Part shown: positions 56,646 through 64,000 of the stretch, piece after piece
How positions within the stretch are numbered: position 1 is the stretch's first letter
Layout: the number at the start of each line of letters is the position of its first letter
Source of the DNA: Dioscorea cayenensis subsp. rotundata
Taxonomy: Eukaryota > Streptophyta > Magnoliopsida > Dioscoreales > Dioscoreaceae
Assembly (NCBI RefSeq): GCF_009730915.1
Contig: NC_052475.1
Coordinates: 14,291,430-14,355,429, forward strand
Direction: 5' to 3'
DNA: 64,000 bases
Translations under genes and position numbers: made by a program
Notes under the pieces: model-generated
Told to the model about the DNA's origin: nothing
Seen by the model: only the letters and a program-made list of their open reading frames with translations
Database searches by the model: none

Positions 56646-57230
56646 CATAATTTGCTTGTTTTAATAGTTTTTGCTTGTCTAACTATTAGGGTTTGAGGCG
56701 ATTCATGGATGTCGACAATGAATTAGGATCACATGTTACAACCAATGAACTTGTAGTTAAGGTATTTTTCTTATTTCTAATTAAAGCATGAGATTTTATT
56801 TGTATGTTATAATTGTTTTTACTTATCCTGCTAATTTCAAAAGCTTTGTTAAAACAGGTCCAGGAGGATTTTTTTTGTGATGCGGTTTGTTAAAGCAGCT
56901 CTAGGAGGAAGTTTAATGGCATGTCCAGGAGGATGTTTAATGGAAGATGTTTTTTGTGATGTTTTTAATGGTGTTTTTTTATGATGTTCAATGTGATGTT
57001 TTGTGGGTCATGTATTTTTATGGTGTTCAATGTGATTTATTATGTGTATCAATGTCATGAAATGGATCTTTGTTGAATTATGATTTAATGTCTCTACAAA
57101 ATCCTAATTTGGTGTTTAGTATACTCTTGAGTTGAACATGGTTATTATTGAATTTTGGCGGATTAATTTCTTATATGCATTTCATCATAAGAAAAGTTCC
57201 TTGTTTCACTCATTGTTGTATATTGTACAG
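56538..57230. other. 3' part of the MULE, before bHLH exon
   Basis: Contains a (GT)n microsatellite (56601-56642), a possible last transposase exon at about 56691-56760 (RFMDVDNELGSHVTTNELVV), and T-rich DNA around 56860-57100 with repeated atgttcaatgtgatg motifs. From about 57130 it looks like intron carried with the bHLH exon. Confidence 0.5.
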
Positions 57231-57487
57231 TCTAAGAAAGGGGAACTGAGGGATGAGAAAATGAGGCTCAAAGCTAAAAATGAAATGATGGAGAAGCTAC
57301 TGAGATGCATGAACATTGCACCACCTCCTCTTCATCCAATTGTTTCATTTCAACCTGCAGTTTTTAGTATCCCAAATAAGGCAATACCATATCCAACATA
57401 TAAGACCCCATGGGCATGTGGTAATAGATACCTTTGGCAACTATGGATACTTCTCAGAACCATGTCTTAAGGCCTCCAGTTGCCTAG
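57231..57487 (+). pseudogene. captured last exon of ILR3-type bHLH gene
   Basis: After a good acceptor (ttgtacag) the frame reads SKKGELRDEKMRLKAKNEMM, EKLLRCMNIAPPPLHP, IPNKAIPYPTYK. Past a one-base frameshift comes PMGMW, two stops in place of the usual QW, and IPLATMDTSQNHVLRPPVA with a TAG. This is the C-terminal exon of the group IVc bHLH factors (ILR3/bHLH104/115), whose end is MWQWIPPA..DTSQDHVLRPPVA-like. The helix-loop-helix exon is absent. It lies inside the Mutator-like element, in the same orientation as the transposase. Confidence 0.88.
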
Positions 57488-58070
57488 CTTTCTCCATTTC
57501 TAACCTTCTTGATGGACCAAAACCTTTTTTTTGTGTGTGTGTGTGTGTGTATATATGATTATGTGTTTGGGATGATTATCTTTACTTTTGTTAATCAGTA
57601 CTTTCATCAGGTCATGACTCACAAACAATTAGCAGAACAACCAAAGGCCATCTGGAAGCAGGATAGAGATAAAAACACATAATTTAAATCTAAAAAATTA
57701 AGACATGAATACAACCACAAAGACCTCAATTTTACATCTCACTTTGAGTGAGCAGAGATGTATAGGATAACAAAATTCTTAAAGAGAAGAACATAAAAAG
57801 GTTCAAATATAAATTACTTTACCATTATAAAATGAAAGAGAACATGATTACTTGATTCTTCCATATTTTCAACAAGAATTGTGAGAGCTTGAACAACCAA
57901 ACAGATTTAATGTGCCATATTAAAACAACAATACACAAATAAGATATCATATAAAGACATGAAACCAATCTTAGACGACAATATCATATGCTGCAGTCAT
58001 ACAACAATACACAACAAATAAGATAGCCATTATTTAGCTTCTTCATCTGGCCACCGGAAGGGGGATCTTC
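57488..58070. other. MULE interior next to right TIR
   Basis: Contains a short (GT)n (57533-57550) and AT-rich DNA without coding potential. Confidence 0.5.
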
Positions 58071-58416
58071 ACCGGAGACGATGCGGCATCTGGCCGTGGA
58101 TACGGTCCTGGGCTGGAGCTTTTTCCGAGAAGCATGTCATGTGGCAATATGGGAGATGCAAGATGAGGACGAAGATCAGTAGGAGAAGGAAAAGGATGAA
58201 GATGAAGAGGAGATGAAGACCAGGCACAAAAGGGATGAAGATGAGCTTTGACCAACCCTTATTCTTCTCTTTTATTTTTTTATTTTACATTAATTAAAGT
58301 GGGAGATTTTTACTTGCTGATGAGGAGAGATAAAGAGGTCACATGGAGTCACGTGCAAATCCACATCATTCGGGAGCTGAATTCGGGTAATGTTCTCGGG
58401 ATGAATAGCTTTGCTC
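58071..58416 (-). repeat. right terminal inverted repeat of MULE
   Basis: Inverse match of 52737-53120. Its outer end is ...gggatgaatagctttgctc. Confidence 0.88.
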
Positions 58417-58751
58417 TAACAAGAATCATGGGGGACACAGGAACAAACACTTAATCATAGTAACGGGCAGCTGCCGGCTATTACATTCAAAATGAGAAAT
58501 TCAAGAATTCATAGTTGAGGAATTTATAATAATTTTTCCGATATGGATTTCATTTTATAAATTTACAAAAATAGGATGGCCCTCTGTCTTACAAAATTTT
58601 TTAGAATTTAATTTAGAATGTGAAGGAATTTTGCATATAGGGAAATAAAAATTATCCACACCATAATCATGAATTGGTACTTCACTCCCATTCTCTTTAA
58701 AAATTAAGGATCTAAGTCTCTTTATGGGGTCCTGAATTTAACAAATAATAG

Positions 58752-60412
58752 ATTGGGTTTTTTTTAACAGATAGATTTTATTGAAATAAAAAAAGAAATA
58801 CAAAGAAGACAAAGAAACCATCCATTGGCAGGGGAGATAGTCAACCAAAAAAAAGAAAAAAAAAAAGAAGTAAGAAACAAATAGACGACAAAAAATGACC
58901 CCGGACGCAGAGGGAATCTTTTTCCTGAATGAGAATACGAGCTTGAGCCTGCATGCTAGCAACCGAATATGGACATTGCTCATCAGGGTCGTGCTCATCT
59001 CACGTGGAAGGCCTTGGGAACTAAATGATTCTCTTTATCACCTCGGCTGCAATGGTCCAACTTTTGACTCTTAGTTGCAGAGTTGCAAACACCCTTAAAA
59101 GTGAACATGTTATTAATATTCATTATAACTAATGTAGGAGATAAAACTTTAAGTTTGAAAATAAGTTCATTTCTCGCAAGCCAGTTATGCCACACAATCT
59201 TTTTAGTTGTTAGTATCCAAGAGACTCTCTATGAAGAATTTTGTCTTCGTATACAAGTACCCTAAAGGTCCTCTAGAGATTAGAGATTAAGGAATTTGAG
59301 GATGCCCAAGGTCAAGGTAAAGTGATGTTGGATGGAGTTGCGAAAGGGTAATGAATAAAGATATGATTCACAGTCTCAATGGCTGTATGACAAAGGACAC
59401 AGGTAGCTATAGGTAGCGAATTGCATATCTTGGATGAAAAATTCTTAAGATAAGAACTTTATTGTTCCAGAAAAACCAATTGAAAAGGTTGATATTCTAA
59501 GAGCAGTCAATTTTTAACATGATGGGTGTAATTGAACATCAAAGACCCGTTAACAAGGAAACTGTAGAAGGATCTCACAGTAAATTTGAAGTTAGAGGTT
59601 AAGATGCAGATTTTATCATCATATTTTTGCTAGCTAAGGGATATGAGTTGATTACATCTCTCAAACAAGAAGGGGTCTTCCTCACTATTGTTTGGTGCTA
59701 GGAAAAGCATAATGAGGTCTTTTATAAATCCTAGGGTGAATTAGGAGAGGGATAACTATTCTAGCCACGAATTTCTTGGTGCTCAAGCAGTATGACTTGT
59801 TATACCAAGAGAGGGTGGAAGTGCCATCTCCTATCTTTGATTGAATCTAGTTCCCGAAAGCATTGGCAGCACTTTGGATACCTTTCCTGAAAAGGACTTT
59901 CCCTTAGGCTTTTGATATATGGTGTAGGATCCAAGTGGGGTTTCCCTGGAAATAATTTAATTGGATTGTTTGTGCTCCACAATAAAAATGCTCTGATATG
60001 GTCTTCCACAACCAACTATCAAGGAGAGTGTTGTTAAAGATCTCGAGGTTAAGTATTCTTAAACCACCTTTTTCTAAGAGTCTATACAGTCGCTCCCAAT
60101 TTACTAACTGAAATTTGGGCTTATCAATATCTATGCCCCTCCAAAGAAAACCTCTTCTGATATGGCCTATGGATTTCCTAAACCATGTGGGAAGTTTGAA
60201 AACCGACATCTAAAAAGTTGCAATGGAGGTTAGGATGGAGTTTATTAGAGTAAGTCTGGCAACTATGGAATTTGGTTTTTTAGGAGAATAATCTTGATTT
60301 AATTCCATTAATGAGCGTTCACTAGTCTTGTCTCCTAAGTCACCTCCCAAAACTAGGAACCAATGGGTAGGTTAGTGGGAAGGTGATGAAAAAGCAGTTC
60401 ATTATGCCCAAT
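58752..60412 (-). mobile_element. L1-type LINE, 5'-truncated, 3' half
   Basis: On the minus strand the downstream part of a LINE ORF2 can be read in several frames: ARLTLINSILTSIATF, MSVFKLPTWFRKSIGHIRRG, FLWRGIDIDKPKFQLVNWER, KGGLRILNLEIFNNTLLDSW and later KIVWHNWLARNELIFKLKVL. These belong to the region after the reverse transcriptase core and to the C-terminal zf-RVT domain. Stops and shifts are frequent. It ends at 58752 with an A-rich tail (a T run on the plus strand). The 5' part is cut at 60413 by a CACTA-like end. Confidence 0.85.
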
Positions 60413-60560
60413 CACTATAAGAAATTGTAGTTTCAGTGAAAATTTAAATTGTCATTGAAAGTAGTAATATTAGTTACTTCTAATATTTTTGGTAATATAA
60501 TATGAAAATTATCTATTACTATAATAATGTATGTTGTAACTAAATAAAAAAAAAATTATA
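60413..60560 (+). mobile_element. CACTA-like left terminus
   Basis: CACTATAAGAAATTGTAGTTTCAGTGAAAA opens a stretch with gtcattgaaag repeats, as at the ends of CACTA elements. It immediately follows the LINE sequence. The right end was not located, so the extent is unknown. Confidence 0.5.
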
Positions 60561-61180
60561 TATTACATTAATTTTATCATTAATATGTTCATTGTTGTCA
60601 TAAATAATATTATCGATTTAATAATTTAATTGCTAAACTAATTAAAAATTTTGCATTAATGGCCATAATATATAACAAATCTTATTATAAATATGAAAAT
60701 TGCATCTCATGATAATTTTATCACAAAAGACACAAATTCTAATGACAAAATATCATCACATACCCAAATAAAAATTAATCATATTATGTAAAAATAAACA
60801 AAAATATAAAAAAAAATTCTAAATTTCAATATATAAAATTAGAAATTTGAAAACTGAAAAGAAAACACAATCACAAACTTTATAAATGTTGTAAACTACT
60901 CTAGAAGGTAAAGTTCGACATGGAGCACTCCATTATGCATTTGTTACCTGAAAAAAAAAATAATTATTTACTTTATGTGATATTAAGATTTTAATTTGGT
61001 ACTGCCATTCTATGATAATATAATAATAATGATAACATATAAATTAACTGTTCAAGATTTTACGAGTTTCTATACTCACATGACTAGTCAATGCACTTGA
61101 TAGATCTCCAATTGGGGCATATACATTGAGTAACAGACTAGGTGTATTATTTAAAGTTCTACCTATAATATTCGATTGTT

Positions 61181-61389
61181 TTTTTTTTTTGGAAGAGGAG
61201 CGGGGTGAACCCACTAGAGACCCCAGGGACGTGTACAAACCTCAGTGGAATAAGTGGGGACAGGGCCGCGCTCACATGGGCGTTGGAACCACCCGTACAT
61301 AACTACTATTCACAACTCTCAGAAATGTGCCCTCAGCCAAAAATTGAACTCTCACCACTCAATGAGAGCTCTATCGGCGATCGTGTACC
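61181..61389 (-). mobile_element. SINE copy 2
   Basis: Same family as 9149-9371 (shared: aaccacccrtacataactac, tattcacaactc, aaatgtgccctcagcc, ctctcaccactc). On the minus strand it ends cgctcctcttcc followed by a 10-base A tail. The flanks are a perfect 14-bp duplication aatattcgattgtt (61167-61180 and 61390-61403). It is shorter at the 5' head than copy 1. Confidence 0.88.
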
Positions 61390-61403
61390 AATATTCGATT
61401 GTT

Positions 61404-63554
61404 GAGTAGGAATCTTTATAACTTGAGATCCATCTACTATAGGAGGAATAACTTGTTTATTATCAGAATTCTCTAAAGATCTATGTTTTCGATGGTAACC
61501 ATCTTGCACTTTTAAAGGTAAGTAGCATTTAAAAATATATCATTAAATTCAAATTAAAAGAGCTATTGAAAAACATTTCAAAATACAAATAAAATTTAAG
61601 AAAAAAAAAAGGGGACAAATTGTACAGATTCAGCAAAGGAGGCAGTTAAATTGGAAAAATTCAAAAGTAACCCTATCTTACCCTAACCCAAACCCAAACC
61701 CAAATGCGATTATGAAACTAATTAATTCTCCAAACCCCACCTGAAAAAAACCTATGCTTTTCTTCCTCTCCTTGATCGACCTTATCTCACAGGACCACAC
61801 CATATTGATCTGCCTCATCTCTTTGTTCGGCCACCACTCCTCGTCTCATAAGGCACGAAATTACTTATGACAAATCCATTAAGATATCCTCTCATAATAA
61901 GCCATACCTATTAACAAAAATCAAGAACTTCAACAAAAGTGCCCTTCCATAACAACTACAAAAATCTAATAAATATATGCCCTCTAAGAAAAAGAGATGA
62001 GTAAGAATCCTAGTCAAGCCTATAGTTGATATTACGTAGAATAAAACTATAAACTGGAGCCAAAAACTTATACCCTAATCCTATTTAAAACAAATTTTCA
62101 ATAAAAAAAATAATGTTAGATAATAAACAAAATATAAAATAAGCTTACCTCAAAGAAGAAAAATGTAGATGCAATCGTGAATAAGACAAAGAGGAAGTAT
62201 AATATCTTTACTCTAAACATTGATTTTTAGGGATTCCTTTCTATTTTATATTGTATAATCCTAACTCAAAAATTTTAAAATGGGGGAACTCAAAATATGC
62301 AAAAGGGAAGAACTCAAACTATTTAGAAGGTGGAAATTCAAAATATATAGATGATGAGAACTCAAATTGATTGTTGCCTTTTTGGCTCCATTTTTCTAAT
62401 CTTGCTAAGTAATATAATTTATAAAAGCCATTTGTCATCTGCGAGCACAAGTAGAGCTAGTATCCACAAATAGTCAATCTGAATAGGAGAGGGGATGTGT
62501 AAATAATGGTGAATGGGCCGGATCCATTTTATTACCGTTGTGATGAAGATCGGATGATTGAGATGAAAATACTGTTCATCCTAATTTTTATAGTGTCACT
62601 ATTTATAAGAGTATTGTCCACCCAATTTATTCATCCCATTTTTTGTAATGTCACTATTTATAAAAGTACTGTCCACCCAATTTAACACTGTTTACAGTAT
62701 TGTTTTAACAGTGTTTGCAAAATAAATGATATCAACCATTGGATTCAAATCTAACGGCCTTCATTTATAAATTATAAATTATAAATTATGAGCGTATGAC
62801 AACACAATATGATTTTTCAATATCATTAAACATATAAATTGCTTTTAAATCAAATTAATAGTTTTCTGCCCGATATTTTCATCAACACTCTTTAAAATTA
62901 ATTAAATTTAAAATACTAATTATCATTTATAGACGTTAATAAACGATTGAACACAAATTTTATCCAGTAGCAATATGAATACTATTTTGTATTAAGACTG
63001 GCTGTCAAGGCAACCAAAGGATTGGTTAACTTCACAGACAAATGAATATTTTATAATTAATGGGAAAAGTCCATGCATTTTCATAACTAATGTATCGGCA
63101 TGTCATCTATATTGCTTAGTTGGCGTATTTAGTGCTCCATGGATGAGTAAAAAATTATTTATTTATTTATTTTTCCAGTCTTGAAATGCATGTTGGCAAT
63201 CAGTGGTGATTGCAAGAGGTTAGCTGGGATTTAATTTGTTAGTGGCCCTATATATATAAATACTATAGCCAATAAATATTTAATTCCAAGTGACAGCTTA
63301 TATATTTTGTTTGATTTAAGGTTTATTTGAATTTAGACATTTTAATAGAGGTTGATTTCAGGGTAAATTAAAACGCTGATTTTTTTAATTAAATATGGAA
63401 TTTATTATCATTTTATAATTAATTTTGTATTTCAATAGGAATAAACAAATATTGGATTTTGAAGGTATCACCAAATTGTTCCCATCAAAGACTTATGACA
63501 ATATATAGATATTTGTTTATTAATTTTGTATAATTTAGGAAATCTCTCAATTCT
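61404..63554. other. AT-rich DNA, no gene recognised
   Basis: Short motif of note: ccctaacccaaacccaaaccc at about 61680-61702, a degenerate telomere-like run. No conserved coding block is visible on either strand. Part of it may be the interior of the CACTA-like element that starts at 60413. Confidence 0.4.
62585..62695. repeat. two-copy ~54-bp tandem repeat
   Basis: tgtcactatttataagagta (62594) and tgtcactatttataaaagta (62648) are each followed by ctgtccacccaattta-like sequence and a similar spacer. Confidence 0.75.
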
Positions 63555-63830
63555 ATTAGAATTGCATATCAAAGCAACCATGTCTAACACTTAACAACCC
63601 TAGATGGATGGTATGCCCGAACATCGCTTCTTATCTTGATTTCTCAAATCCTTTACTTCCGTATTTCTTTACTTTTACTTTTATTTACTTTCACACACTC
63701 ACTATTTTAGTTAGGTAAGTTTTCAAAATTCGAATTAGGACTAGTATTCTCTATCTTCCCTATGGACAGACATCCCTCTTTCTACCATTTTATTATGCGA
63801 TTGACACCTACACTTGCGTCCCCATCAAAT
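63555..63830 (+). mobile_element. LTR 3'-end fragment, gypsy type
   Basis: Parallels the end of the LTR at 32340-32592: aacaaccctaga..., then a T-rich run, ttagttaggtaagttttc, ggactagtattctctatctt, ccctatggac, and the end cttgcgtccccatca at about 63829. The upstream part of the LTR is absent or unrecognisable. Confidence 0.55.
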
Positions 63831-64000
63831 GCTTAGTAAACCCTAGGTGCATGTATTTCATCTTGAGGAGTTTTTACTCATTCTTGTTTTGAGATTTCTT
63901 TGGTCTTGATCCATTATTTGCTTGGCTTGTTTTAGGAGGCGAGGCATTAGCTAAGGGTAAAGGACAGGTGGAGGATTAACACCGGAGTAGTGTAGCTTGC
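63831..64000. other. right edge of window
   Basis: Possibly the start of the internal region behind the LTR end, but without a clear primer-binding site. No coding segment was seen. Confidence 0.35.

Larger units (their letters stand above)
52468..58416 (+). mobile_element. Mutator-like element with FAR1-type transposase
   Basis: Long terminal inverted repeats (52737-53120 and 58071-58416) both start outermost with GAGCAAAGCTATTCATCCC. A second left copy begins at 52468. The outer flanks are cagcaagaa (52459-52467) and taacaagaa (58417-58425), 7 of 9 identical, as expected of an old 9-bp Mutator target duplication. Between the repeats lie a FAR1/FHY3-type transposase gene in the same orientation and a captured bHLH exon. 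All coding parts are broken, so the element is inactive. Confidence 0.82.

Noticed and set aside
61680..61702. An interstitial telomere tract (ccctaacccaaaccc...)
   Set aside because: Only about three degenerate units with mixed repeats; it is within chance for AC-rich sequence.
1..64000. CRISPR arrays, tRNA or rRNA genes, bacterial operons
   Set aside because: None seen. The only tRNA-like sequences are the heads of the two SINEs, and the regular repeats are microsatellites or the ~390-bp tandem array.

Overview
This is AT-rich nuclear DNA from a flowering plant: GT-AG introns, plant-specific gene families, and dense layers of plant retrotransposons and DNA transposons. Nothing in it is bacterial or viral. 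The species cannot be fixed from the sequence. The low GC content and the LTR families with repeated 'cacgggcgtgtgg' phrases would fit a non-grass monocot, but that is only an impression.

Only two genes look functional. The left edge (152-7269, +) holds the last 16 exons of NAA15, the auxiliary subunit of N-terminal acetyltransferase A, with one intron carrying a hAT-type insertion. At 49868-51037 (-) lies an intact single-exon reductase of the progesterone 5-beta-reductase/iridoid-synthase-like (PRISE) family, with alanine where the family usually has its catalytic lysine.

The rest is layered mobile DNA and broken genes. 9-17 kb: a SINE, a ~390-bp tandem array, a Myb/SANT-like relic, and a 1.5-kb PIF/Harbinger-like element that has captured part of a mitochondrial dicarboxylate carrier gene. 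17.9-21.9 kb: a subtilase pseudogene split by a 1.7-kb solo LTR with perfect target duplications. 23-28 kb: a CACTA (En/Spm) deletion derivative with TNP2-tail and Transposase_24 relics. 29-33.5 kb: a MAP70 fragment, two head-to-head LTRs of one family, and a Copia relic.

34.7-46.8 kb: four gene pieces on the same strand with introns kept (pectinesterase, SEC1/KEULE, PP2C, and a chloroplast rRNA dimethylase like PFC1). A pol-deleted Athila/Tat-like Ty3-gypsy element (37.5-43.9 kb) splits them. The pattern suggests a Helitron or Pack-type capture, but no element ends were found. 47-49.4 kb: a CACTA end with an RFC4 fragment, then a MITE.

52.5-58.4 kb: a Mutator-like element with ~350-380-bp terminal inverted repeats. 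It holds a broken FAR1/FHY3-type transposase gene and a captured last exon of an ILR3-type bHLH gene. 58.7-63.9 kb: a 5'-truncated LINE, a CACTA-like end, a second copy of the SINE with a perfect 14-bp target duplication, and another LTR end.

The recurring theme is capture of host gene pieces by DNA transposons of several superfamilies. Family names come from recognising protein motifs by eye; no database search was run.
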